From the NCBI RefSeq assembly GCF_042186555.1, contig NC_133326.1:441304147-441368146 (forward strand): a DNA stretch of 64,000 nucleotides. The letters are read 5' to 3'. Under the pieces are notes generated by a model. That model had not been told where the DNA came from. It was given only the letters and a program-made list of their open reading frames with translations, and ran no database searches. The position numbers and the translations under genes are program-made. How positions within the stretch are numbered: position 1 is the stretch's first letter; each line of letters starts with the position of its first letter. This DNA comes from Aquarana catesbeiana (taxonomy: Eukaryota; Chordata; Amphibia; Anura; Ranidae). Positions 44,576 through 55,822 of this stretch are shown piece after piece.

Positions 44576-45289
44576 CCGGCCTCTAGGATCATTTACTAAA
44601 GGGTCTGGGAGGCCCACGATTCCTGGTGTGAAACCAAAAGATCATCAACATCCTCAGAAGTATGTCATAAATATAGTTCTTGCCTTCCTTATAATTAAGA
44701 GCAGAAATGAAGTTAGTACTATCAAGGGTAAAATCTCGGCTGCTTGCTTCGCATTCTTGGTCCGGGCCTTTATACAAGGGGTAACACGTATAAAGTCCGC
44801 CAGTTAGGTCGCCCTTATGCCCGTGGGATTTGAGTGTGGTTGTGTTGGCTTTACAAGGTCAGCCTTTTTTGAGCCCTTGCGCCATGTTCCCTTGATCCTT
44901 GTGACAGGGAAATTGGTGTTCTTGGTTCCGGTAACTTCCGCAAAAAGAGTTAGTTGGCAGCTTTTTTCTTGTAAAGAGCCATACTTAATCATTCTTAAGG
45001 ATATGGTGGTGCTGCGTCCTCACCCATCCTTTTTTTTTTTTTTACCTAAAGTAGTATCTAGTTTTCATCGGAACCAAAGATGTTTCCCTAACTTTTTTTC
45101 CAGAACTCCATTCTGCAGAAGGACTATTACACTCTCTCCATGTAGTGAGAGTGGTTAAAGTCTATCTGAAAGCAACTGATCAGATACGGAAGACTGAGGC
45201 TTTGTTTGTGCTGCCGGTAGGGCCCAGGAAGGGGCCGGCAGCGTTGAATCTACTATTTTTTTGAGTAGATTTGGCAGGTTACTAGTCAG

Positions 45290-46592
45290 TGGGAATATAA
45301 AAGTGTTTCACCAGGCCTGCAGAAAACACCACTCAGCGCCAAAACACCCAAACAGACCCAAGGTGCAGATAAATTGATAATGAGAAGAAAAAAAAAAAAA
45401 AAAAATTAAATAAATGATCAAAAATGCATACCGTAAATACACAACAGTGTGCAATTAAAGGCTAAAATAAGATTGAAATCCACTGTGTCTGTCTAAACAG
45501 AGAGACAATCTAGTAAGCAGCAGCTGTCTCAAACCAAAGAAAAAATCTAAAAAAAGTGTTATAAAATAATCAACATTTAGACTAAATTAACACACTAGAC
45601 AGCGCTAATGTTGAACAATTGAAACTTGTGGCCAACAACACATACATGGACAGTCTTAAACCAAAAAAGAGTCCTTTTAAAAGAAAATCCCTTATAAAGG
45701 GAAGTGATGAAAAGTTCAGGGTGTTTAATCAGATAATCTACAGGTGATCTTGAAAAAGACACAGATCTCCACATGCACCTTCCACCGATCACTTGTGTAA
45801 TCCACCCGATGACACACACTCTCCCCCCTAGGGGGTTAAACTCACCAGAAAGGAGAGTAAAAAAGCCTTCAGAGCCAACACTCTTTAGACGCAGTATTTT
45901 GTTGTCATCATCACTAAACAAAGGGTCACAGGTTTGCAGGGCTCATAATAAACCAAAAACAGAAAGAAAGGTGCACATAGCGTAATCCTGTTTATTGATT
46001 CAAACCCCTTGCACAAAGACAGACAGAGAACCCCCCTTCAATAAAAATACGTACATCAAATAAATATCAAGCAATCAATCAAGCAGGCAGGTAATTGCCA
46101 GTATGCACACTTCACCCAGAGCTGTCAGCGCCGCTACACAGGAAAGAATCGATACTTCCTGGTTGTGCAGGTGATCCAGGTGGAGCGCACACGTCACTTC
46201 CGGCGTCGTCTTGGCCACGCTCTGACGCGTTTCGTCATATCCTTTGACTTCAACAGAGGGCGTGGTCAGACGACGTAATGGCCAGCTTATATACTCCTCC
46301 ACAAGCCGCTCAGCCAATCCCAGCAAGCCTAAGGGGACGGCAAATGCACATTCACAAGGAAGGTGCATGTGGAGATCTGTGTCTTTTTCAAGATCACCTG
46401 TAGATTATCTGATTAAACACCCTGAACTTTTCATCACTTCCCTTTATAAGGGATTTTCTTTTAAAAGGACTCTTTTTTGGTTTAAGACTGTCCATGTATG
46501 TGTTGTTGGCCACAAGTTTCAATTGTTCAACATTAGCGCTGTCTAGTGTGTTAATTTAGTCTAAATGTTGATTATTTTATAACACTTTTTTT
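45290..46592. mobile_element. Fold-back element 3 (1303 bp) with hammerhead in the loop
   Basis: Identical 14-bp AGGTTACTAGTCAG at 45276-45289 and 46593-46606. Arms 45557-45782 and 46358-46592 are inverted copies at near identity, shown by antisense and sense frames that encode the same C-terminal peptide. The right arm abuts the right duplication; the left tail of about 265 bp is unpaired and includes an A-run. Loop 45783-46357 carries a minus-strand hammerhead. Inserted in the recombinase region of DIRS copy c. No protein of its own. Confidence 0.85.
46215..46265 (-). ncRNA. Hammerhead ribozyme, one core mutation
   Basis: On the minus strand: stem I 5' strand CCACGCCCT, core box CTGTTGA, stem II AGTCA-AAGGATA-TGAC (4 bp GTCA/TGAC), GAAA, minimal stem III AC-GC-GT, cleavage triplet GTC, stem I 3' strand AGAGCGTGG. 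Stem I pairs at 8 of 9 positions. The box should be CTGANGA; the fourth base is T instead of A, which is expected to abolish cleavage. The rest matches the ribozyme at 42494-42533. Confidence 0.78.
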
Positions 46593-47039
46593 AGGTTACT
46601 AGTCAGGCTTATGGTTTGAAAAGGAGGATTCTGCCTTTTCAAGTTAAGAGCACGGACTACCAGAGCAGTAAGTGCTTCGTGGGTGATGCATCACCAAAGC
46701 ATCCATGACTCAGACTTGCAAGGTCGTAACTTGATCTTTGGTCTATACATTAACTAGATTCTATCAGGTGGATGTAAAAAAGGCATGAGGATGCCGCTTT
46801 TGGGCACAGGGTGCTGCAGGCAGCAGTATAGGTCCTCAAGTTTGATGACGCCCTGATTGTTTGTGTCTCCCTCCCCTCAGATAGCATTTCTTTGGGACAT
46901 CCCACATAGTAGATACTATGGTGCTCTGTGTCCCGTGATGTACGATAAAGCAAATAGGATTTTTATAACAGCTTACCTGTAAAATCCTTTTCTTGGAGTA
47001 CATCGCGGGACGCTGAGGTCCCTCCCCTCTTTTGGAATG

Positions 47040-47142
<103 letters not shown>

Positions 47143-47488
47143 GTTTTCCTACAAAAACTGAGGTGCTCCCAGTATGGGAGGAATTATATAGGGAGTGAAC
47201 TTCCTGTCTTGGGTGTGCCAGTGTCCATCACCTGAAGGTGGCCTATAACCCACATAGGGTGCTCTGTGTCCTCTGATGTACTGCAAGAAAAGGATTTTAC
47301 AGGTAAGCTGTTATAAAAATCCTATTATGCTGAGTGGGATCACCCAGATAAGCATTATCTCCCTCCTTAAAGGTTTTCAGTACTTTATCCCATGGAGGAG
47401 AAATTCACTAAAAGATGGAATGTACCAGCAGTGGACGCTGCTATATCCTGTGTGAATAAGTCTAACTTGTCCAGTAGACAATGCTCAA

Positions 47489-47908
47489 ATGCTTAGGGAT
47501 CCAACAGATAAGAGATTGGAATTCCTGTTTAAATCCTCTTTTTCTTTGGCAGGTGCAGTTACTCAGCCTGCAGTCGCTGCAATAGGCATTTGTCAATCCC
47601 TTAAGGACCAATTTAAACAGGCCCTCAAGGAGATTCCTGTTCAACAGGCCCGGGATTTAGCCAAACTACCAAGGGCATTATGTTTTGCCATTAAGGATTC
47701 TATTCACCAAGCGTCTCGCCTTGCGCTTGTGTTAGTGCACATGCGTAGGATCCTACGGTTGAAAAATTGGTCAGCCAAGGCACCATGCAAAAAGCTCCTG
47801 AATGGGTTTGCTTTTCATGGGGATCGGCTATTTGGGGATGATTTGGACAAACATCCAAAAGTGTTCAAGTGGGAAAAGTCCTCTTTTGCCAGTCAAAAGA
47901 AGGAATAA
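47489..47908 (+). pseudogene. DIRS gag-like fragment, copy d
   Basis: A 139-residue open frame with 'LRDPTDKRLEFL', 'GICQSLKDQFKQ' and 'APCKKLLNGFAF', matching the 21-kb copy gag at 23105-23540. The region is cleaner than in that copy, with no internal stop. It ends in a Lys-rich segment, after which the frame shifts. Likely a nucleic-acid binding structural protein in the active ancestor. Confidence 0.7.
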
Positions 47909-48582
47909 ACGTCCTTCATTTAAACTGGCTCCTTCTCCAGGGCCCGGGGCATCAGCCTCTAGGCAGTCGCGACGGCCTCCGCTGTCAGGGTCTAGAGTTA
48001 AACCTCAGGGTCAAGCCCAGGGACAAAAGAAGTCATGGGGGTGGAAACTTACAAAACAGGATTCAATGGCCTCATTATGAAGGGGCGCCCCCGCTTGCCG
48101 GGTGCGGGGGGAAGACTTCTGCAGTTCTCAGAAGTCTGGCAGGAGGAAATTCAGGACAGATGGGTCCTTTCCACAATAGCGCTAGGGTACAAACTAGAGT
48201 TTCGAGAATTCCCATTGCCTCGTTTTCTGAGGCCAAACGCTCCCAAAGAGCCAACAAAAAGGCAATCTGTTTCTGGCATTAGACCGATTGTTGTCTCAAG
48301 GGGTGATTATGGAAATCCCCACGGAAGAGCAAGGTTTGGGGTTCTATTCAAACCTCTTCACGGTGCCAAAACCAAATGGAGATGTCAGACCCATTCTAGA
48401 TCTCAAAGATCTGAATCAATTCCTGAAGGTCCGCTCTTTTCGCATGGAGTAGATCAGGTCGGTGGTTTCTATCCTATAAAGCAGGGGAACTTCTGGCGTC
48501 TGTCGACATCAAGGATGCATATCTGCATGTACCTATATTTCCCACTCACCAAAGATTTCTGCGGTTCGGGGTAGAACAGCAC

Positions 48583-48676
48583 TGTAACAAAACATCCCAC
48601 ACTCCTCGAGTGATTTCGTCATATACCACTTCCCCCCAGTATGAATATAGATATCAGATATTCCAACCGCTCACAA
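48583..48676 (-). repeat. Truncated LTR (3' side)
   Basis: Matches 50762-50856 with about 10% differences ('cccacactcctc', 'tcgtcatataccacttcc', 'ccgctcacaagc'). The match stops at 48676, after which 'tttatgctaggggagacagcagg' belongs to the interior. Confidence 0.75.
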
Positions 48677-48779
48677 GCGGTTTATGCTAGGGGAGACAGC
48701 AGGCCCATCCACCGGGGCCTGCTGTCTCCCCTTGCATCCACCGACACCAGATCAAGCTGCAGTTGTGAGGTAACGATTG

Positions 48780-50680
48780 CATTCTCTCCTTCGGTCCTGA
48801 TTTGCTGCTCGGGAGTGACCGCCACCTCCTCACCCTGGGCCTCCGGAACCGGCGCAGGTGTGGGGCAGAGATCTTAGACCTTCTGTCCGGTTGCTAGCAC
48901 TTCAGCTGGGTTGGTGTCATCATTCTGGGGGCCGTCTGCTGTTGGAACTCCCTTATACTGGTATTGTCTCCCAGGTTCACGAACCCTTGTTGGGGAGGGG
49001 AAATGGCTGCTTCTCCTCCCTACATCTCTGAAATCCACTGGGAAAGAGGAACCATCACCTTCTCACCTCGGGCCTCCGAAACTGCCTCGGGTGTGGAGCA
49101 GGCGTCTGCAGTACTCTGTCCTGCTGCCAGTACTTGAGCAGGTAATGCATAATCTATAACATCCTCTGATGAACAGTCCATTAAGTCCATACATTCTGTA
49201 GTCTGTGGCTGGAGAGATAAGCCGACTGCCCCAGCTTCCTGGAACTCCACAGTTGCTGCCGGTGCAGGGCAGAGTTTGATAGCACTCTGCCCTGTTGCCA
49301 GCACTTCTGCTGGGGACTCCACATCATCCGCTTCGGCTAACTGTTGGGGCAGGAGGCTGGATTTCTCCACTCCCAAACTGTGTAGCTGCCATTGGGGAGG
49401 TGAGCTGGCTGCTTCCTTTTTCGTTCCCTCATCTGGCTGCTGGGACAACTTGTCTATAGTACTGTCTCCCAGGTGCACGGATCTTTGCTTGGGAGGAAAT
49501 ACCGCTTTCTCCACCCTGGCCAACTGTTGAGGGACAACGGACACCTACTCTCCCTTCTCCCCCTGTATCTGCTGCTGGGAAGTGATCGCCACCTTCTCAC
49601 TCTGAGCCTCCGGAACTGCCACAGGTGTGGGGTAGAGGTCTTGGACCCTCTGTCTGGTGAGTTCCTTGCAACTCCACAGATATTGCTGTTGGTGCTGGGC
49701 AAAGCACAGTGAAGTTTGGCCCTGATACCAACTTTTCTGCTGGAGGCTCATCAGGTTGTTCTTCCTCAGCAGAAAAGTCTATCAAATCACCTGTCTCTCC
49801 AACTGGTGTCTAAGGATAGAGGTTCACCATCTCCTGTCCGTGGAACCCAGAAGATGCTATCGATGCTGGACAGGCACATTCCTCCATCCAAGATCATCCC
49901 ATGCAGAAACAGGATCATCAAGGTCAGTCAGCACTTGCTGCATCCGCCATAAGACCTCCGCGTCCATAGCTGCGGGGGCAGGTTGGCAAAGCACACTGTT
50001 ACTCTGCCACATCGCAGACTCTTCAGCCAGGATTTCAGAGTTGTCATCTAGTATTTCCTGATAGTCCCAGGCAAAGGCAGCCTAGCCCCGTCGCTGAGCA
50101 GAGTCTAGCAGCCGTCTGTAGGCGATCTCCAGCTCCCATTCCTGAATGGCCAGAAACTCTATATCTTTCAGTGCCCGGTGCACTTCCGAGATGTTCAGTA
50201 GCCCTTCTCTGAAATCCATGATTTCGTCCAACCGCCACTCCAAATCACCAACAAAATTAGCGTCCCCTGTCAGCTTCACATACAACAGCCCCAGGCCTCC
50301 GTAGCCAAAGCCTTCCGTTGGGCTGTCATCTGATATCCAAGGGCATGCTTGGGATACATGCCACCGGAGGGCTCTGTAGTTCTCATCCAGCCGCATCTCT
50401 GCCCAGGCCAGCCTGCTTAATTCAGCTGTCTGCTCCTTGTGCAGTTTTTCTCCCAAAAACAGCACCCGCAATCCATACTGTGACCAGTATCTTTCCTGGA
50501 TGGAGGGGAGAAATTTTCCCTGGTGTCGCTGCTCACAGGCTAGCGCTTCCTTCCAGAGTTCGCAGCGGATAGAATCAAACCATCCCAGCAGGACCTGATC
50601 TGTTACCTGTGCTGTAGCTGCATCTCTCTCAACCTCCTTCTGAATTCCTCTTCCATGGTGGCTGATATCTGTACCTCTCC
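48780..50680 (-). pseudogene. Gag-like protein with internal repeats, broken
   Basis: Minus-strand frames. N-terminal 'MEEEFRRRLREMQLQHR' starts near 50655. 50082-50471 holds a 129-residue frame 'MRVLFLGEKLHKEQ...', mostly charged and helical. 49545-49785 and 49020-49544 hold longer, Gln/Pro/Glu-rich frames with an imperfect repeat of the type '(P)xxVPEAQ(G)EKVAVT', at about 49600, 49060 and 48830. No Cys-His knuckle or protease motif. It looks like the single protein of a non-autonomous LTR element; stops and frameshifts break it. Host-gene origin is not supported. Confidence 0.55.
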
Positions 50681-50761
50681 TCTCCTGCTATCCGGACCTT
50701 GGATCCAGGTGGAAGTTTGGATGTCGCAGACTGCAGGAAGCGTCCCACTGCTTGCAACCAA

Positions 50762-51464
50762 TGTAACGAAACGTCCCACACTCCTCTTGAGTGCTTTCGT
50801 CATATACCACTTCCTTCCAGTCTGAATATAGATATCCAATATCCCAACCGCTCACAAGCACAAAACAAGACGATACTTGAACATGGACTATTTATTAGAA
50901 CCAAAATGCAAGTCTTATATACAGTAGAAGAGGCGGTCCCCCCTCCTGCTCATATTACTCTAGCAATACACCTGTAACCAGAAACCCAATTAACATGAGC
51001 TAATTAACTAATCCCTTAAAGCAGCCAGTGAGACTCCGTGCCCTCCTGAGCATTGGTATGATTAATCAGGATTTCACTACAGGTCAGACTTGTTGTCACC
51101 GAGTTTCACACAGTAGATTATACATATCAGAAGTATAAACAAAGGACACCTTCTCACAATAGCAGGAGCTCCAGCAGGAGTCAGCCTGTCTCCTACATTG
51201 TACAGAGGCCAATGTGATCAGCTCTCTCAACTAACATGCTGAGTTCAGAATCAAACAAACCAAGAATAGTATTTACATATATCCTGGGAGATATTGTGGA
51301 TAAGTATTACTGTCCCATTTTAAGTAATCCAAGATATATTTTCTCAGTCACCCTGTGCCAGGATGGCACAGGGTGACTTGTACATAAGAGGTACATGGGG
51401 AGCTGGAACATGGGTTTCCCAACCTTTCCAAGGGATTCTTGGTTCCACGGGCCCTCCCGTCACA
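50762..51464 (-). repeat. Complete LTR (5' side), 703 bp
   Basis: Starts TGTAACGAAACG and ends GTCACA before AGCAC (both given on the + strand). On the minus strand the next bases inside the element are TTGGTTGCAAGCAGTGG, the position of a primer-binding site. I could not name a tRNA. Confidence 0.7.
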
Positions 51465-51469
51465 AGCAC

Positions 51470-52291
51470 CATTTTCAGTTTGTAGCCCTGCCCTTCGGGC
51501 TGGCTACAGCACCCTGGGTATTTACACAGGTTCTGGCTCCACCTCTAGCAGGACTAAGGGCGCAGAGTATAAGAGTCCTGGCATACCTGGACAACCTTTT
51601 GGTGGTAGACCGGTCGGTTGTCTGCTTGGAGCAAAGCGTGCGCAGCACAGTCAAATATCTGGAAAGCCTAGGTTGGATTCCCAACCTAGAGAAGTCTTCC
51701 TTAAAACCACTAAAGAGGCTGGAGTAGTTAGGTCTGATCATAGACACAGCCCAGAAAAAGGTGTTTTTTCCCCAGGCAAAGATCAGCGCCATAAGGGAGA
51801 TGGTGTAGGTGGTCAGGTCGAAGAGGGATCCCACCATTCGCCTTTGCATGAGGTTGTTAGGAAAGATGGTGGCTTCATTCAAGACTGTTGCAAAACAGTA
51901 TCCTGTCTGCTTGGAACAAAAAACTTGCCAGCACAGCTGATCCCAAAGATGTGCCAGAGCCTCAGTTGGTGGTGGGTTACCAAGAATCTGCATAAGGGAA
52001 AATCCTTCTTACCAGTTACCTGGAAAGTGGTAACGACAGATGCCAGCCTTTCAGGTTGGGGAGCAGTACTGGAAAAGACAACTGTCCAGGGACAGTGGTC
52101 CAAATCCGAAAGAGCCTTGCCCATCAACACCCTAGATATTTGGGCAGCGCGTTTGGCTCTGAAGGCCTGGACATTCAGGTTACGGGATTGTCCTGTCAGG
52201 ATCCAATTTGACAATGCCACAGCTGTGGCCTATATCAATCACCAAGGGGGTACCAAGAGTCGCACAGCTCAGAGAGAGGTGAACCATATTC
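51470..52291 (+). pseudogene. DIRS RT palm and RNase H, copy d
   Basis: 'HFQFVALPFGLATAPWVF' at 51471 on, and 'VLAYLDNLLVVDRS' with the second Asp of YLDD changed to Asn (YLDN). RNase H at 52030-52290 with TDASLSGWGAVLEKTTV, 'LPINTLDIWAARLALKAW' and 'QFDNATAVAYINHQGG'. The frame passes without a stop into the duplicated gag end at 52292. Confidence 0.75.
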
Positions 52292-52327
52292 TTCTCCAGC
52301 GCCAGACGCATCAGCCTCTAGGCTGTC

Positions 52328-53167
52328 GTGACTGCCTCCGCCGTCAGGGTCAAGCCCAGGGACAAAAGAAGTCCTGGGGGTGGAAACCTACAAAACAGAA
52401 TTCTAAGGCCTCATTATGAAGGGATGCCCCCGCTCGCCAGGGTGGAGGGAAGACTTCTGCAGTTCTCAGAAGTCTGGCAGGAGGAAATTCAGGACAGATG
52501 GGTTATCTCCACAATAGCTCTAGGGTACAAACTAGAGTTTCGAGAATTCCCATCGCCTCGTTTTCTGAGGTCAAACGTTCCCAAAGAGCCAAGGAAAAGG
52601 CAGTCTCTGTTTCTGGCATTAGACCAATTGTCTCAAGGGGTGATCATGGAAATCCCCATGGAAGCGCAAGGTTTGGGGTTCTATTCAAACCTCTTCACGG
52701 TGCCAAAACCAAATGGAGGTGTCAGACCCATTCTAGATCTCAAAGATCTGAATCAATTCCTGAAGGTCTGCTCTTTTTGCATGGAGTCGATCAGGTCAGT
52801 GGTTTCTATCCTACAAGCAGGGGAACTTATGATGTCTATCGACTTCAAGGATGCATATCTGCATATACCTATGTTTCCCACTCACCAAAGATTTCTGCGG
52901 TTTGAGGTAGACAAGCACCATTTTCAGTTTGTAGCCCTGCCCTTCAGGCTGGCTACAGCACCCCGGGTATTTACACAGGTTCTGGCTCCATCTCTAGCCA
53001 GACTAAGGGTGCAGAGTATAACAGTCCTGGCATACCTGGACGACTTATTGCTGGAAGACTGGTCGGTTGCCCACTTGGAGCAAAGCGTGCGCAGCACAGT
53101 TAAATATCTGGAAAGCCTAAGTTGGATTCTCAACCTAGAGAAGTCCTCCTTAAAACCACTTTGTTAG
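52328..53167 (+). pseudogene. DIRS reverse transcriptase, 280-codon open frame
   Basis: Longest clean polymerase frame in the window. Order: 'LQFSEVWQEEIQDRW', 'GLGFYSNLFTVPKPNGGVRPI', 'LDLKDLNQFLK', 'MSIDFKDAYLHIPMF', 'HFQFVALPFRLATAPRVF', and the catalytic AYLDDLLLE (about 53030-53056) with both Asp intact. The frame stops at 53168 where a small deletion joins 'aaaaccactttg' to 'ttaggttgttagg'; the sister copy has 'aaaccactaaagaggctggag' and about 130 more bases there. RT copies the RNA genome. Without the deleted connection it is inactive. Confidence 0.8.
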
Positions 53168-53384
53168 GTTGTTAGGAAAGATGGTGGCTTCATTCTAAGC
53201 GTTTCCCTATGCCCAGTTCCATTCAAGACTGTTGCAAAACAGTATCCTGTCTGCTTGGAACAAAAAGGTCCAAGCTCTAGATTTGCCAGTGCAGCTGACC
53301 CCAAAGGTGTGCCAGAGCCTCAGTTGGTGATGGGTAACCAAGAATCTGCATAAGGGAAAATCCTTCATACCAGTTACCTGGAAA

Positions 53385-53977
53385 GTGGTAACGACAGATG
53401 CCAGCCTTTCAGGTTGGGGAGCAGTACTGGAAAAGACAACTGTCATGGGACAGTGGTCCAGATCCGAAAGAGCCTTGCCCATCAACATCCTAGAGATTCG
53501 GGCTGCTGGTTTGGCTCTGAAGGCCTGGACATTCAGGTTACGGGATTGTCCTGTCAGGATCCAATCCGACAATGCCACAGCTGTGGCCTATATCAATCAC
53601 CAAGGGGCCACCAAGAGTCACGCAGCTCAGAGAAAGGTGAACCATATTCTAGCTTGGGCAGAAAAGATTGTACCTTGCCTGTCGGCAGTCTTCATTCCAG
53701 GAATAGAAAATTGGTAGGCGGACTATTTGAGTCGCCAGCTGTTGTTCCCGGGGGAGTGGTCCCTTCACCCCGACATCTTTCTGGCTAGATGCCAAAGATG
53801 GGGGATCCCGGACATAGATCTTTTGGCGTCCAGGTTCAACATGAAGTTAGTCAACTTTGTGTCAAAGACAAGGGATCCACTCGCATGCGGGACAGATGCG
53901 TTAGTGACCCTATGGGATCAGTTCTCACTGATTTATGTTTTTCCCCATATTCAGTTGCTGCCACGGCTTCTTTGTAG
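53385..53977 (+). pseudogene. DIRS RNase H and bridge, copy e
   Basis: 53385-53717 has TTDASLSGWGAVLEK (first Asp), 'ALPINILEIRAAGLALKAW' (Glu) and 'IQSDNATAVAYINHQG' (second Asp), so the RNase H catalytic residues are preserved. An in-frame TAG at 53715 breaks 'ENW|ADYLSRQ'. The next frame (53727-54134) has 'LFPGEWSLHPDIF' and 'DIDLLASRFNMK'. Degrades the RNA strand during replication in the active family. Confidence 0.75.
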
Positions 53978-54190
53978 GATCAGTCTGGAAAGAAATCTGG
54001 TAATTCTTGTAGCCCCAGCATGGCCCAGAAGGTCTTGGTATGCAGAAAACGTAAAGATGGCGGTAGGAGACCCATGGGCCCTTCCACTGCGTCCAGACCT
54101 ACTCTCGCAGAGGTCGATTTGGCTTGGCTATTGAAGCCCACATTGTGAAGAAACTTGGGCTCTCTGGGTCAGTGGTTTCTACCTTGATTA

Positions 54191-55044
54191 ATGCAAGGAA
54201 GCCAGCTTCCAGAATCCTGTATTATAGAGCCTGGAAGGCTTAGGTTTCCTGGTGTTAATCCAAGGGGTTGGCACCCTCGGAAATATAGCATAGGCAGAAT
54301 TCTTGCCTTTCTACAATTAGGGGTAGAGATGAAGCTGGCCTTGAGTACTATTAAGGGCCAAGTCTCTGATTTATCAGTCTTATTTCAGAGACCGCTTGCT
54401 TCACATTCATTGGTCAGGGGTTTTATACAAGGGGTAATGGGGCTTAATCCGCCAGTTAGATCACCTTTGAACCCTTGGGACTTGAACTTAGTTTTGTCGG
54501 TATTGCAAAAACAGCCCTTTGAACGGATACAGCAGACTCCCTTGATCCTTCTGACAAGAAAATTGGTGTTTCTGGTTGCTATATCCTATGCAAGAAGGGT
54601 ATTAGAGTTGGCTGCTCTTTCCTGTGAAGAGCCATATTTAATTATTTACTAGGACAGAGTCGTGTTGCGTCCTCATCCAAGTTTTCTGCCTAAAGTGGTC
54701 TCAGGTTTTCACCTGAACCAAGATATTGTTCTACCGTTATTTTTTCTAAAACCATGTTCTAGGGAGGAAAATTCCCTACATTGTCTTGATTGAGTGAGTG
54801 CGGTCAGGGTCTATTTAAAGACAACTGCTCAGATCCGAAAAGACTGATGTCTTATTTGTGCTGCCGCAGGGTCCTAGGAAAAGGACAGGCAGCGTTGAAA
54901 TCCACCATTTCTAAGTGGATTCGGAAAGTTATAATTCAGGCCTATGGTTTAAAAGATAAGATTCCACCTTTTCAAATCAAGGCGCACTCTACCAGGGCTG
55001 TTAGTGCTTCTTGGGCAGTGCATCACCAAGCCTCCATGGCTTAG
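54191..55044 (+). pseudogene. DIRS tyrosine recombinase, copy e
   Basis: 54191-54652 holds 'RKYSIGRILAFLQLGVEMKL' (core-binding part) and 'RKLVFLVAISYARRVLELAALS' with the first catalytic Arg. A stop at 54651 follows 'EEPYLIIY'. 54790-55044 (after frame changes) holds 'IIQAYGLKDKIPPFQIKAHST' and then 'RAVSASWAVHHQASM', the HxxR box with His and Arg intact. The nucleophile Tyr is expected in the 'F(Y)QVDV' tail near 55090, read as 'FYQVDV' after a stop in the preceding segment. This recombinase inserts the circular DNA. Broken by stops. Confidence 0.75.
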
Positions 55045-55521
55045 ATCTGCAAGGCCGCAACTTGGTCTTCAGTCCATACATAAACCAGATTTTATCAGGT
55101 GGATGTAAAAAGGCATGAGGATATTGCCTTTGGGCGTAGTGTGCTGCAGGCTGCAGTATAGGTCCTCAAGTCTGTTGGCGCCCTGCGTGTTGTCTCTGTC
55201 CCCTCAGATAGCATTGCTCTGGGACGCCCCACATAGTTATTACTATGCTGCTCCTTTTCTTGGCGTACATCACGGGACACAGAGGGGGTCCCTCTCCTCT
55301 TTCTGGGATTTATGTATATTGCTTTGCTACAAAAACTGAGGTACTCCCGATAATGGGAGGAGTTATATAGGGAGTGAACTATCTGTCTTGGGTGTGCCAG
55401 TGTCCATCACCTGTAGGTGGCCTATATACCCACATAGTTATTACTATGCTGCTCTGTGTCCCGTGATGTACTCCAAGAAAAGGATTTTACAGGTAAGCTG
55501 TTATAAAAATCCTATTTTTCG

Positions 55522-55822
55522 CTGAAGGGAGTTTAACAAGACATGTGGCCACTCATTAAGGTTAAGCCTCATTTCTTCTAATTTTAAACTACCTAGAGGG
55601 TTCTTTACTGTAAGAGCAGCAAAGATGTGGAATTCCCTTCCACAGGTGGTGTGGTCTCAGCGGGGAGCATTGATAGTTTAAAAAACTATTAGATAAGCAC
55701 CTGAACGACTGCAACATACAGGGATATACAATGTAATATTGACATATAATCACACACATAGGTTGGACTTGATGGACTTGTGTCTTTCTTTTTTTTCAAC
55801 CTCACCTACTATGTAACTAATG
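55522..55822 (+). mobile_element. CR1 LINE 3' end, sense
   Basis: Frames read 'LPRGFFTVRAAKMWNSLPQ'-type sequence (about 55600-55640), then a 3' end with 'ggttggacttgatggacttgtgtctt' and 'caacctcacctactatgtaact'. It lies at the boundary of the DIRS-1 nest with DIRS-2. 5' truncated. Confidence 0.85.

Larger units (their letters stand above)
48583..51464 (-). mobile_element. Non-autonomous LTR retrotransposon (2.9 kb), antisense
   Basis: TG...CA ends with a 5-bp duplication AGCAC at 48578-48582 and 51465-51469. The right (5' on this strand) LTR is 50762-51464, 703 bp. Only its first 94 bp are matched at the left (48583-48676), so the left LTR is truncated internally. Between them is a gag-like coding region on the minus strand and no protease, RT or integrase. 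It was inserted in DIRS copy d after that copy formed. Confidence 0.8.
47331..52291 (+). mobile_element. DIRS-1 copy d: gag to RNase H, split by an LTR element
   Basis: 47331-47910 gag, 47980-48577 gag end and RT start, LTR element 48583-51464, 51465-52291 RT palm to RNase H. At 52292 the sequence returns to the gag end ('gcatcagcctctaggctgtcgtgac'), starting a second pass over the same region, which makes a tandem duplication. Confidence 0.75.
52292..55520 (+). mobile_element. DIRS-1 copy e: best preserved coding copy
   Basis: Runs gag end, RT (52328-53167), a small deletion at 53162-53166, RNase H (53385-53717), bridge, recombinase (54191-55044), ICR (55215-55275) and right end (to 55520). 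It lacks a left end because it begins as a tandem repeat of copy d. Confidence 0.75.

Noticed and set aside
45595..46546. Two open frames on opposite strands with the same C-terminal peptide, suggesting duplicated genes
   Set aside because: They are the two arms of the palindrome at 45290-46592 read from each side; no codon-level conservation is implied.
45290..46592. Classical cut-and-paste DNA transposon
   Set aside because: The arms do not reach the left end, and 13-16 bp variable duplications do not fit the fixed short duplications of known DDE families.
49020..49544. 174-residue antisense frame as a host protein
   Set aside because: It lies between LTR-like direct repeats with a 5-bp duplication and continues in broken neighbouring frames; treated as retroelement protein.
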